In this document: one piece after another, positions 25,595-34,206 of the stretch
Position numbering within the stretch: the stretch's first letter is position 1
Layout: each line of letters starts with the position of its first letter
DNA from: Bacteroides faecium
GTDB lineage: Bacteria; Bacteroidota; Bacteroidia; Bacteroidales; Bacteroidaceae
Assembly: GCF_012113595.1 (NCBI RefSeq)
Contig: NZ_CP050831.1
Span: forward strand, 1,302,001 to 1,366,000
Direction of reading: 5' to 3'
Length of the DNA stretch: 64,000 nucleotides
Notes under the pieces: model-generated
The model's input: the letters and a program-made list of their open reading frames with translations, nothing else
Databases searched by the model: none
What the model was told of the DNA's origin: nothing
Translations under genes and position numbers: made by a program

Positions 25595-27643
25595 ATGAAA
25601 ACTACTCAACTTATCCGGTTGATAAGTATTATAAACAGCCTGTTCATAATTCCTGCTTGTAGTGCTCAAAACCCTTCTGAAAGTCTTTTAGAAGATATTC
25701 TTGAAGATTTGTCTGTTAATAACGATATTAATAACTCTGTTAATACCCTAAATTGGGAAAATGAACTGGAAGAACTTTCCACCCGTCTGCAAGAACCAGT
25801 TAATTTGAATACCGCCACCCGTGCACAACTGGAACAATTTCCTTTTTTGAGCGATATTCAAATAGAGCACTTATTGGCTTATATTTATATACACGGACAG
25901 ATGCAAACCATTTATGAACTCCAGTTAATAGAGGACATGGATAGGCAGACTATCCAGTATTTATTGCCTTTTGTCTGCATAAAAGCTATTAACAATGAAC
26001 CTGTATTTCGGTGGAAAACTATGTTGAAAAGTGTAGCGAAGTATGGCAAGAATGAAGTGCTAACTCGCATGGATATACCTTTTTATAAGCGAAAAGGTTA
26101 TGAACATACCTATCTAGGACCTGCTGTTTATAACTCTATAAAGTATAGCTTTCGATATAGTGACCGGCTTTACGCTGGAGTCGTTGCCGAGAAAGATGCG
26201 GGAGAGCCTTTCGCTGCTTTGCACAATCGTTACGGATACGATTATTATTCCTTTTATTTATTATTGAAAAACTGTGGACGGTTGAAAGCATTGGCTGTTG
26301 GTAACTATCGGCTCAGTTTTGGTCAGGGATTGGTGATTAGTACGGATTATCTGATGGGAAAGACAATTTATGCTTCTTCTTTCAACAATCGCAGCAGTGG
26401 GATAAAGAAACACTCTTCTACGGATGAATATAATTATTTCCGGGGAGTGGCGGCTACTGTTGTTTTAGCAAAGCATTGGGACGTATCCGGCTTTTATTCA
26501 CATCGTTCCCTGGATGGTGTGATAACGGATGGAGAAATCACCTCTATCTACAAAACCGGACTACACCGGAGTCAAAAGGAAGCGGATAAAAAGAACTTGT
26601 TCACATTGCAGTTAACAGGTGGAAACGTAAGTTATCAACAGAACCGTATCAGACTGGGTATCACCGGTATTTACTATGTTTTCAACCGACTTTATGAACC
26701 GGAATTAACAGGCTATTCCAAATACAATCTTCATGGAAATTACTTCTATAATCTAGGAGTGGATTATGCATACCGTTGGCATCGTTTTTCTTTTCAGGGA
26801 GAGACGGCCATAGGAAAACAAGGTTGGGCTTCTTTAAATCGTCTGCAATATTCACCGGTTCAAGATGTTCAACTCATGTTGATACACCGATTTTACTCCT
26901 ATAATTATTGGGCAATGTTCGCTCATTCTTTTGGAGAAGGAAGTACAACCCAGAATGAACAGGGATATTATTTAGGACTAGAAACCTCTCCTTTTGCTTA
27001 TTGGAAATTCTTCGCTTCATTTGACTTGTTTTCTTTTCCCTGGAAAAGATACCGGGTCAGTAAATCTTCCCGTGGAATAGACGGACTGCTCCAAGCTACT
27101 TTTACCCCGCGCACTAATCTCTCTATGGATTTGAAATATCGTTATAAACAAAAAGATCGTGACCTGACAGGAAGTAAAGGAATGCTAACGCTTCCTATTT
27201 TTCATCACCAATTTCGTTATCGTTTGAACTATTCTTTTAAAGATGTGTTTAGCAGTCGTACAACTTTAGATTATAATCATTTTCATTCTCAGGACAGAGC
27301 TGCTGACATAGGATATCAGGTTACACAGATGATATCCTCCCAACTGCCTTGGGCCAGGCTGTTTGCTGACGTTCAAGGCAGTTACTTTTCTACAGACAGT
27401 TATGACTCTCGTATATATGCATCCGAAAAAGGATTGCTTTATACATTCTATACTCCGTCATTCCAAGGTCATGGGTTCCGGTGTAGCATCCGTTTGAGAT
27501 ATGAACTGAATAAACACTGGTTGTTCATAACCAAGTTCGGGGAAACTGTTTATTTGGACCGGAATGAAATTGGTTCCGGCAATGATTTAATTCGGGGAAA
27601 TAAAAAAGCAGATGTACAAATGCAACTGCGTATCAAGTTTTAG
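25595..27643 (+). CDS. Helix-hairpin-helix, beta-barrel-like secreted protein
   Basis: A 682-residue protein with a signal peptide (about 1-24, cysteine-containing IIPACSAQ that may be a lipobox), a ComEA-like helix-hairpin-helix pair (about 65-125; VNLNTATRAQLEQFPFLSD) and a long C-terminal region rich in aromatic, alternating beta strands (YRYSDRLYAGVVAEKD, FSFQGETAIGKQGW) ending in a hydrophobic strand, as in outer-membrane barrels. The combination is known in Bacteroidetes, but its function is not established; binding of DNA at the surface is a speculation. Start at ATG 25595; the preceding TTG is unlikely. Confidence 0.75.
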   Translation: MKTTQLIRLISIINSLFIIPACSAQNPSESLLEDILEDLSVNNDINNSVNTLNWENELEELSTRLQEPVNLNTATRAQLEQFPFLSDIQIEHLLAYIYIHGQMQTIYELQLIEDMDRQTIQYLLPFVCIKAINNEPVFRWKTMLKSVAKYGKNEVLTRMDIPFYKRKGYEHTYLGPAVYNSIKYSFRYSDRLYAGVVAEKDAGEPFAALHNRYGYDYYSFYLLLKNCGRLKALAVGNYRLSFGQGLVISTDYLMGKTIYASSFNNRSSGIKKHSSTDEYNYFRGVAATVVLAKHWDVSGFYSHRSLDGVITDGEITSIYKTGLHRSQKEADKKNLFTLQLTGGNVSYQQNRIRLGITGIYYVFNRLYEPELTGYSKYNLHGNYFYNLGVDYAYRWHRFSFQGETAIGKQGWASLNRLQYSPVQDVQLMLIHRFYSYNYWAMFAHSFGEGSTTQNEQGYYLGLETSPFAYWKFFASFDLFSFPWKRYRVSKSSRGIDGLLQATFTPRTNLSMDLKYRYKQKDRDLTGSKGMLTLPIFHHQFRYRLNYSFKDVFSSRTTLDYNHFHSQDRAADIGYQVTQMISSQLPWARLFADVQGSYFSTDSYDSRIYASEKGLLYTFYTPSFQGHGFRCSIRLRYELNKHWLFITKFGETVYLDRNEIGSGNDLIRGNKKADVQMQLRIKF

Positions 27644-27673
27644 AGTTATATTTGCATATTGAATGATGGAATG

Positions 27674-27707
27674 TTTGGCATAAACATCTTTGTCTTTTTT
27701 ACCTTTG
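27674..27707 (+). promoter_or_regulatory. Promoter of the radical SAM gene
   Basis: TTTG at 27674-27677 and TACCTTTG at 27700-27707 with a 22-bp spacer, slightly longer than usual. Transcription would start near 27714, giving an 80-nt leader that contains a hairpin (27725-27751). Confidence 0.55.
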
Positions 27708-27724
27708 TGAATGAGTTTTTTCAA

Positions 27725-27751
27725 AATATTCGCTACATTATGGCGAATATT
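27725..27751 (+). promoter_or_regulatory. Hairpin in the leader of the radical SAM gene
   Basis: AATATTCGC (27725-27733) pairs perfectly with GCGAATATT (27743-27751) around a 9-nt loop. It is near the predicted 5' end of the mRNA and might stabilise it or bind a regulator. Confidence 0.45.
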
Positions 27752-27795
27752 GGTTTGTTGTATTTTTAGTATGTTGTAAAATAAATGATAATAAG

Positions 27796-28569
27796 ATGAC
27801 TATTATTTTTCCTTCACCCATCTTCGGCCCTGTTCATTCCCGCCGCTTGGGTGTTTCTTTGGGAATTAACTTACTACCGGATGACGGTAAAGTTTGTTCA
27901 TTCGACTGCATTTACTGCGAATGTGGTTTCAATGCCGAACATCGTACGAAGAAACTTCTTCCTACCCGTGAAGAAGTCCGCACAGCTCTTGAAGAGAAAC
28001 TGAAAGATATGCAGGCCAATGGTCCTGCCCCTGATGTACTGACATTTGCCGGAAACGGTGAGCCGACTGCGCATCCCCATTTCCCGGAAATCATAGAAGA
28101 TACGCTTGCACTCCGTGATACCTATTTTCCGAAAGCGAAAGTGAGTGTATTAAGCAATTCTACGTTTATCGACCGTCCCGCTGTCTTTGATGCACTGAAT
28201 AAGATTGATAATAATATTCTGAAATTGGATACGGTGGACGAAGAATATATCCATCAATTAGACCGTCCGAACGGAAAATATTCCGTGAAGAAGGTTATTG
28301 AGAAAATGAAAGAATTCAAGGGAAACTGTATCGTACAAACAATGTTCCTGAAAGGTGGTTATCAGGGAAAAGATATGGATAATACATCTGATAAATATGT
28401 ACTTCCCTGGATAGAAGCAGTCAAAGAAATTGCTCCTAGACAAGTGATGATATATACGATTGACCGTGAAACGCCCGACCATGATTTGCAGAAAGCTACT
28501 CATGAAGAATTAGACCGGATTGTCGCTTTACTGGAAAAAGAGGGTATTTCGGCAACAGCTTCTTATTAG
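27796..28569 (+). CDS. Radical SAM protein of the wyosine-synthase-like group
   Basis: A 257-residue radical SAM enzyme. The cluster-binding motif is CSFDCIYC (Cx3Cx2C) near residue 34, preceded by GPVHSRRLGVSLGINLLP, and followed by FAGNGEPTAHPHFPEII, a glycine-rich SAM-binding region. The sequence resembles the COG0731 group, some members of which act on tRNA, but the bacterial enzymes' substrate is not defined. It is monocistronic by layout and not an anSME-type sulfatase-maturing enzyme, as it lacks the extra C-terminal cysteine clusters. Confidence 0.85.
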   Translation: MTIIFPSPIFGPVHSRRLGVSLGINLLPDDGKVCSFDCIYCECGFNAEHRTKKLLPTREEVRTALEEKLKDMQANGPAPDVLTFAGNGEPTAHPHFPEIIEDTLALRDTYFPKAKVSVLSNSTFIDRPAVFDALNKIDNNILKLDTVDEEYIHQLDRPNGKYSVKKVIEKMKEFKGNCIVQTMFLKGGYQGKDMDNTSDKYVLPWIEAVKEIAPRQVMIYTIDRETPDHDLQKATHEELDRIVALLEKEGISATASY

Positions 28570-28733
28570 CATGTGACTGTTTATTCATAATTGCACGGTT
28601 TTGAGCTAATTGATGTGATTCTCTCACTACTATAAAGTTTAAAAGTGTGCAAGTATCTGCAACGCTGCAACAAAACGGGGACAATGTATTATCTAATAGA
28701 TAGTTACAGTGTTGCAGATACCTGTTGCAGATG

Positions 28734-28758
28734 GTGGCAGATAGCTTTTATCTGCCAC
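28734..28758. repeat. Perfect 10-bp hairpin
   Basis: GTGGCAGATA (28734-28743) pairs with TATCTGCCAC (28749-28758) around a 5-nt loop. The word TTGCAGAT also occurs twice just upstream (from 28712 and 28725), so the hairpin arm belongs to a short local repeat family. It could end the radical SAM transcript, although no U-run follows. Confidence 0.6.
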
Positions 28759-28808
28759 ACTGTATAAAACAATAAATCTTTTATTGCAAACGGTACAATC
28801 ATATATAT

Positions 28809-28960
28809 GAAACAATGGTTCCCTACATCGAAACTCCCGTTCCCAGGCTGGAAATTGCAGTATCCGCGTATGGAAACGAGAGTATCCGCGTAGGGAAATT
28901 GGAGTTTCTGAGTATAGATACTCCAGTTTCCCTATGCGGATACTGACATTAATGTAATGC
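28809..28960. repeat. Degenerate 22-bp tandem array (D), seven units
   Basis: Units start at 28809, 28830, 28851, 28873, 28895, 28917 and 28939 (21, 21, then 22 bp). The first five open with GAAAC or GAAAT and the last two with GATACT. Units three and four share AGTATCCGCGTA, and unit six ends in the inverted form CTATGCGGATAC, so some units lie in opposite orientation. Confidence 0.75.
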
Positions 28961-29125
28961 CACCGGCTTTTCCTTAAAGGGATATCTGCCCGTAACTACA
29001 CGATACTTTTAAACTTTATAGTAGCAATTAGACTCATCTTAATACAGATTAGTTCATTTCTGCATCGAAATGAGCTAAACAGTGTTATAATGAAGTAAAT
29101 AATATTAGTACGTAACAATGGGAAA

Positions 29126-29671
29126 TTAATTAAGGAATAGTGACAGCAGATATAAATTCTTTCGTAAATATTTTAATGCTGCTGTCATATGATATTCTAC
29201 TGTCTTTTCACTGATTGATAATTGTTCGGCAATTTGTTTATACGTCAAATGTTGTTCGCGGCTCATGCGAAATATTTGCTGCTGGCGCTCCGGTAATTGA
29301 GAAATCAGTACGGAAAGATGTTTTTTTAAATCGGAAATTTCCAGTTGGTCTTCGTCTTCATAAGATTGCTCCATAGATTGCAATACTGTCATCTTCAAAA
29401 AAGAATAATTCAACTGTTTACGTGAATAATTGAAAATCTGATTACGCGTAATGATAAACAGAAAACCTTCAAAAGGTTGTTTCTCATCAACTAAATGCCG
29501 GGTTTCCCACAATTTAATGAATACTTCTTGTACTATTTCAGCAACATCTTCAGACGACACAAGATACAAACGGGAAAAGTTATATACTTTCTCCCAATAG
29601 AGTTTATATATGGATGAAAATGCTTCTTCATCCCCTTCTTTGAATTTTAGAATTAATTCTTTGTGTGTCAT
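29126..29671 (-). CDS. ECF RNA polymerase sigma factor, locus B
   Basis: A 181-residue ECF sigma factor. Region 2 is at about 10-80 (AFSSIYKLYWEKVYNFSRLYL, EDVAEIVQEVFIKLW) and region 4 at about 120-175 (LPERQQQIFRMSREQHLTYKQIAEQLSISEKTVEYHM). It should read the TAGGG-N14/15-TGTGTATTTAT promoters of locus B and be controlled by the divergent FecR. The start at Met 29671 was chosen because a -7 box at 29695-29688 leaves no room for the upstream ATG at 29686. Confidence 0.93.
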   Translation of the reverse strand: MTHKELILKFKEGDEEAFSSIYKLYWEKVYNFSRLYLVSSEDVAEIVQEVFIKLWETRHLVDEKQPFEGFLFIITRNQIFNYSRKQLNYSFLKMTVLQSMEQSYEDEDQLEISDLKKHLSVLISQLPERQQQIFRMSREQHLTYKQIAEQLSISEKTVEYHMTAALKYLRKNLYLLSLFLN

Positions 29672-29687
29672 TTTAACTTCTATCATA

Positions 29688-29695
29688 CAAAAGTA
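29688..29695 (-). promoter_or_regulatory. -7 box of the ECF sigma B gene
   Basis: TACTTTTG on the minus strand fits TAnnTTTG, with transcription expected to begin near 29681 and a leader of about 10 nt. A TTTC rather than TTTG lies at about the -33 position. Confidence 0.55.
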
Positions 29696-29776
29696 GATAA
29701 ATAGTTTTATTAATGAAATAAAAAGTCGAAAAAAGCAGCAAGGAGAAAGATTTTGAAAAAAAGATAAGATTTTCAC

Positions 29777-29807
29777 TAGGGTGTAGGAAATCGAGATGTG
29801 TATTTAT
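29777..29807 (+). promoter_or_regulatory. Predicted ECF promoter of the fecR-susCD operon B
   Basis: TAGGG (29777-29781), 15 bp, TGTGTATTTAT (29797-29807), ending 23 bp before the FecR start. It is one of three near-identical sites in locus B; no TAnnTTTG box is present, as expected for an alternative sigma factor. Confidence 0.7.
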
Positions 29808-29830
29808 AACAAACGATCAAAATATATAGA

Positions 29831-30769
29831 ATGAAAACAATAAATAAAAATCATAGATTAATAAAGAATCTATTTCAAGACAAACTCAAAAGACACGAAG
29901 TTGGAGCATTATCTGAGATTGATATTGTAGAACAAAGTATGCAGGAACAATGGAAGGAAAATGCTGAAAGAGTAGATCCGGAGATTGGAGAACGGATATG
30001 GATTAAGATTCAGAAAGAGTATAAGATGAGTGCTAGAAAGAGGTACTTGTTTCAAATCCAGCAGCCGTTGATTGCCGCTTGCATCACTATAGCATTAATC
30101 ATTGGAGGATATTTTTTCTATACGGGAGTTTCCACACTGGAAAAGCAAGAGTTTGTAGAAATATTGGCGGAGAGTGATATGTTGTATGTATTGCCGGACA
30201 GTTCGAAAGTATGGATGCATCCTGAAAGTTCCATCCGTTATGCGAAGAATTTTACGAAAGACAGAAAAGTATGGTTGAAAGGCAGCTCTTTATTTGAGGT
30301 GCAAAAATATCCGGGAAGTAAGTTTCAGGTATGTATAGAAAAAGCCTTTATAGAAGTAAGGGGAACAAAGTTCCTGGTGGAAAAAATAGAGAATGGCAAA
30401 AACGAAATAACACTGTTTCACGGATGTATTGCGTTTAATGCGGAACGTACCGGAGAAGAAGTTATAATGAAACCTTTGCAGCAGATAGTATATGATCCCT
30501 TTGATAGTAAGATACAAACACGGAATATCGAGAATATAGAATGGCAACACGGAAAGTTCAAGTTTAATGCCATGCCTTTAAAACAATTGCTGCATATCGT
30601 TAATCAGATATATAATACCCATATCGTTTTCGAAGGAAAAGGAGAAAATTCTCCTTTTAGTGGTACGATTCGGCAAGATGAATCTTTGGCTGACGTAGTC
30701 GATAAAATTTGTTTCATTATGAATCTTCATAAAAAAACGGACGGTGACAAAATAGTCATAAGCAACTAA
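29831..30769 (+). CDS. FecR-family anti-sigma factor, locus B
   Basis: A 312-residue anti-sigma regulator. The cytoplasmic N-terminus (about 1-75) is followed by one transmembrane helix (about 78-98), the FecR domain (SDMLYVLPDSSKVWMHPESS, GSSLFEVQKYPG, VRGTKFLVEK) and a C-terminal DUF4974 domain (FNAMPLKQLLHIVNQIYN). It would hold the divergent ECF sigma until the STN domain of the adjacent SusC signals. It is the first gene of the operon, 46 bp before susC. Confidence 0.92.
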   Translation: MKTINKNHRLIKNLFQDKLKRHEVGALSEIDIVEQSMQEQWKENAERVDPEIGERIWIKIQKEYKMSARKRYLFQIQQPLIAACITIALIIGGYFFYTGVSTLEKQEFVEILAESDMLYVLPDSSKVWMHPESSIRYAKNFTKDRKVWLKGSSLFEVQKYPGSKFQVCIEKAFIEVRGTKFLVEKIENGKNEITLFHGCIAFNAERTGEEVIMKPLQQIVYDPFDSKIQTRNIENIEWQHGKFKFNAMPLKQLLHIVNQIYNTHIVFEGKGENSPFSGTIRQDESLADVVDKICFIMNLHKKTDGDKIVISN

Positions 30770-30815
30770 AAATAACATAATAATTAATCCTATGTCTAAT
30801 ATTAATAATTAAAGC

Positions 30816-33800
30816 ATGAAAGAAAAACATTTTTCTTATTGGCGGTATCTTAGATTTATCGCGGTATTTATGCTCTTGTATCCGATTTCAGTCCTAGCAG
30901 CACAAGGACATATTTCGGTAAAGGGACAATTCTCCTTAAAGGAAGCTATTCAGTTTATCGAGAAAAACAGTGAATATACTTTTTTCTATAAAGACAGCGA
31001 CTTGAGGGATAACACAAAGAAAAACATCAATTGTAGCGGAACCATTGAAGAAGTTTTGAAGAAACTGTTTACAGACAGTGGAGTGAATTACATCATCAAA
31101 GGAAATGAAGTTATTTTCAAAGTAAACAAAACGGAGAAAGTAGAACAACAGCAACAACAGAAGAAACGTGTCATTACCGGTACTGTTATTGATGGAGATT
31201 TGAAAGAACCAATTATCGGGGCTAGTGTATGGTTGAAAAATAGTTCGTCCGGAGCTGTTACTAATTTGGATGGTAAATATACGATTACCGTTGAAGGAAT
31301 TGGTGGCGTACTTGAATTTTCATATATCGGTATGAAGAAACAGGAGATAGTCATTGGCGACCAAAGCGTTATTAATGTAACGTTAAGTGCGGATACGAAG
31401 AAGCTGGATGAAGTTGTAGTAGTAGGCTACGGACACCAGAAGAAAGAGAGCGTTGTAGGCGCTATTTCTTCACTGGATGTAGGCGAATTGAACATTCCTG
31501 GTTCCAATATATCAAACGTACTGGCAGGACAATTGGCAGGTGTTGTCTCTATGCAGGCATCCGGTGAGCCGGGCAAGAATAGTGCTTCCGATTTTTATAT
31601 TCGTGGTATAGCCTCTTTCAAGGGTAACTCTACTCCATTGGTTTTGGTAGACGGTATCGAACGTGAACTCGACTTGGTTGATGTGGACGATATTGCTACT
31701 TTCTCTATCTTGAAAGATGCTTCCGCATCAGCCGTGTATGGTGTACGTGGAGCCAATGGTGTTATCTTGATTACCACAAAGAAAGGTACAGAAGGCAAAC
31801 CTCGTATCAATGTACGTGCAGAAATGGGATTCAAAAGTCCTACACGTATGCCCGAAATGGCTAATTCCGTACAGTGGGCTGAAATGTATAATGAAGCGAA
31901 AGGGTTGACCGGTAACGGTGACGGCGGTTATTCGGCGGAGCAAATCCAAAAATATAGAGACGGTTCCGACACAGACCTTTATCCGAACGTAAACTGGCTG
32001 GACCAAATGTACAGGAACTTGGCTTCCAGTGAGCGTATTACACTGAATCTTTCAGGTGGTGGTGATATCTGTAAATACTATGTATCCGGTGGTTTTTATA
32101 ATGAAGGTTCTATTTTCAGAAATGCGGGTAATGTTTATGATTATAACTCTTCCATCCATTATACGAAGTTCAACTTCCGCGCCAATATGGATTTCTCGGT
32201 TACGCCGACTACAACATTCAATGTAAACCTGGCTAATATCTATGAAAGTTCATGGGGACCGGGAGCTACGACAAAAGATATTTGGGAGTATGCTTTCAAT
32301 ACTTCCCCGAATGCCTATCCCGTCCAATATTCGGACGGAACTATTTCGGCACCGAGTTCGGCCAGTGGATTTAACCCATGGAACCTGTTGGTACATTCCG
32401 GCTATCGTGAGCAAAGTTGGAACTCTGCTCAGTCATTGATTGGTGTCACCCAGAAATTGGATATGATTACTCCGGGATTGACTGCAAATATCAAGTTCTC
32501 TTGGGATGCTTCTAATAATACATTACAGGTTCGTTCGAAAACTCCGCCCCAGTTTCATGCGACAGGCCGGAATGATGACGGTTCATTGAACTATAAAACG
32601 ATTTATGAGGGTTCCAATAATCTGTCATATGCCCCGCCGGTGACTGAATCTAAAATAACCACTTATATGGAAGGCTCACTCAATTATACACACCTGTTTG
32701 CCCAAAAACATCGTGTAGGTGTCCTGCTCCTCTACAATCATAAAATATATAAGCTACTGACAGCAGAAAACCAAAAGAAATCATTACCATATAAAAGCCA
32801 GGGATTGGCAGGACGTTTGACTTATGCTTATAAAGATAAGTATTTTGCGGAGTTCAACATGGGATATACAGGTTCGGAGAATTTTGCCCGTGGTCATCGT
32901 TTCGGATTCTTCCCTGCCTATGCATTAGGTTGGATGGTGTCCAGTGAAAAGTGGTTTGAACCATTGACAAAGGTAGTAAACGACTTGAAGTTGAAAGCAT
33001 CTTATGGAAAAGTAGGTAACGATGATATCGGAGCATACAGAAGATGGGCTTATGAGCCGACTATCAATACACTAAACGGATGGAAATATGGAAAGACAGG
33101 CAATCAGACAGGTACAGGCTATCGTGTAGGAGAAATTGAAAATACGAATGTATCTTGGGAGGAAGCGACAAAAGTAAATGCGGGTATTGAACTCCGTCTG
33201 TTTGATAAACTAAAAATACAGGCAGATTATTTCTACGAAGAACGTAATGGAATTTTCCTGGCACGTGCAGGACTGCCAGCTATTGTCGGTCTTACGACAA
33301 CTCCTTATGTAAATGTCGGCAAAGCAAAAGTGTCTGGTATAGACGGTACGATTGAGTATCAGCAACAAGTGGGCAAAGTGTTGCTGACAGGTCGCGGCAA
33401 TTTTACTTTCTCCCGCAATCAGATGCTGGACAATGACGAACCGGATTGGGAATACAAATATCAGAACTCTATTGGTAAGCCATTCGGGCGTAAAGGTGCG
33501 ACACAGCGTAAAGGACTTATTGCTTTGGGGTTCTTTGAAAGTCAGGAAGAGATAGATAACAGCCCGACACAGATGTTCGGTGAATACAGAGTGGGCGACA
33601 CCAAATATAAGGATGTGAATGGTGATGGTAAAATTGATACATATGATCAAATCTCTATCGGTTATACCGACCTTCCTGAAATCACATATGGATTTGGACT
33701 CACAGCCAAATGGAAGAACTTTGATGCCAGTGTATTTTTCCAGGGGGTAGCACGCACTTCTACCTATCTGAGCGGTACTCCTCTGCGTCCTTTCAGTAGT

Positions 33801-34187
33801 GACAATATGGACCGTTCGGCTATTTATGAAGACCTTTATAAATATTCATGGAAGACCACCAATACAGACGCTGAGAATGCTGCTGCTAAATATCCCCGTT
33901 TGAGTTACGGTGCAGAAGCCGGCAGTTCCAACAATAACCAGTCATCTACTATATGGTTACGCGACCGTAGTTTTCTTCGCCTGAAAAATGCGGAAATAGG
34001 ATATACATTACCGAAAACCTGGTTGAATAAGACTTTCATCAAATCTTTCCGTTTCTATGTAGCGGGAACCAACCTGTTGACATTCAGCAAATTCAAACTG
34101 TGGGATCCGGAATTGTTGGATACTACCAATGGAGCGAAATATCCGAATAATATGACTGTGACTATCGGTTTAAATGCTAATTTTTAA
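30816..34187 (+). CDS. SusC-like TonB-dependent transporter with STN domain, locus B
   Basis: A 1123-residue outer-membrane transporter: signal peptide (1-29, ending VLAAQ), STN domain (about 32-108), a Gln-rich linker, carboxypeptidase-D regulatory-like domain (about 118-195), TonB-box-like EVVVVGYG, plug (about 210-330) and barrel. The STN domain links it to the FecR at 29831-30769. Its leader and signal peptide are related in sequence to those of the GH31 gene at 42330, which is unusual for two unrelated proteins. It is followed at 19 bp by susD. Confidence 0.96.
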   Translation: MKEKHFSYWRYLRFIAVFMLLYPISVLAAQGHISVKGQFSLKEAIQFIEKNSEYTFFYKDSDLRDNTKKNINCSGTIEEVLKKLFTDSGVNYIIKGNEVIFKVNKTEKVEQQQQQKKRVITGTVIDGDLKEPIIGASVWLKNSSSGAVTNLDGKYTITVEGIGGVLEFSYIGMKKQEIVIGDQSVINVTLSADTKKLDEVVVVGYGHQKKESVVGAISSLDVGELNIPGSNISNVLAGQLAGVVSMQASGEPGKNSASDFYIRGIASFKGNSTPLVLVDGIERELDLVDVDDIATFSILKDASASAVYGVRGANGVILITTKKGTEGKPRINVRAEMGFKSPTRMPEMANSVQWAEMYNEAKGLTGNGDGGYSAEQIQKYRDGSDTDLYPNVNWLDQMYRNLASSERITLNLSGGGDICKYYVSGGFYNEGSIFRNAGNVYDYNSSIHYTKFNFRANMDFSVTPTTTFNVNLANIYESSWGPGATTKDIWEYAFNTSPNAYPVQYSDGTISAPSSASGFNPWNLLVHSGYREQSWNSAQSLIGVTQKLDMITPGLTANIKFSWDASNNTLQVRSKTPPQFHATGRNDDGSLNYKTIYEGSNNLSYAPPVTESKITTYMEGSLNYTHLFAQKHRVGVLLLYNHKIYKLLTAENQKKSLPYKSQGLAGRLTYAYKDKYFAEFNMGYTGSENFARGHRFGFFPAYALGWMVSSEKWFEPLTKVVNDLKLKASYGKVGNDDIGAYRRWAYEPTINTLNGWKYGKTGNQTGTGYRVGEIENTNVSWEEATKVNAGIELRLFDKLKIQADYFYEERNGIFLARAGLPAIVGLTTTPYVNVGKAKVSGIDGTIEYQQQVGKVLLTGRGNFTFSRNQMLDNDEPDWEYKYQNSIGKPFGRKGATQRKGLIALGFFESQEEIDNSPTQMFGEYRVGDTKYKDVNGDGKIDTYDQISIGYTDLPEITYGFGLTAKWKNFDASVFFQGVARTSTYLSGTPLRPFSSDNMDRSAIYEDLYKYSWKTTNTDAENAAAKYPRLSYGAEAGSSNNNQSSTIWLRDRSFLRLKNAEIGYTLPKTWLNKTFIKSFRFYVAGTNLLTFSKFKLWDPELLDTTNGAKYPNNMTVTIGLNANF

Positions 34188-34206
34188 TCAATAATATAGA
34201 ATCAAT

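Larger units (their letters stand above)
28627..29024. repeat. 398-bp structured element bounded by perfect 20-bp inverted repeats
   Basis: The left end CTACTATAAAGTTTAAAAGT (28627-28646) is repeated as its exact reverse complement at 29005-29024. Between them are an 11-bp inverted repeat (GTATCTGCAAC 28653-28663 with GTTGCAGATAC 28711-28721), a perfect 10-bp hairpin (28734-28758) and a 22-bp array. There is no transposase gene and no clear target-site duplication. A miniature inverted-repeat element is possible; an RNA with a closing stem is another reading. Confidence 0.7.
28570..29125. other. Non-coding region between convergent genes
   Basis: This 556-bp gap has no coding feature. It contains the inverted-repeat-bounded element 28627-29024, a strong hairpin at 28734-28758 and the 22-bp array at 28809-28960. 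Nothing is recognised in 29025-29125. Confidence 0.7.

Noticed and set aside
28627..29024. The inverted-repeat element as a complete insertion sequence
   Set aside because: No transposase-length frame lies between the repeats and no target-site duplication longer than 2 bp is visible; at most it is a non-autonomous element.
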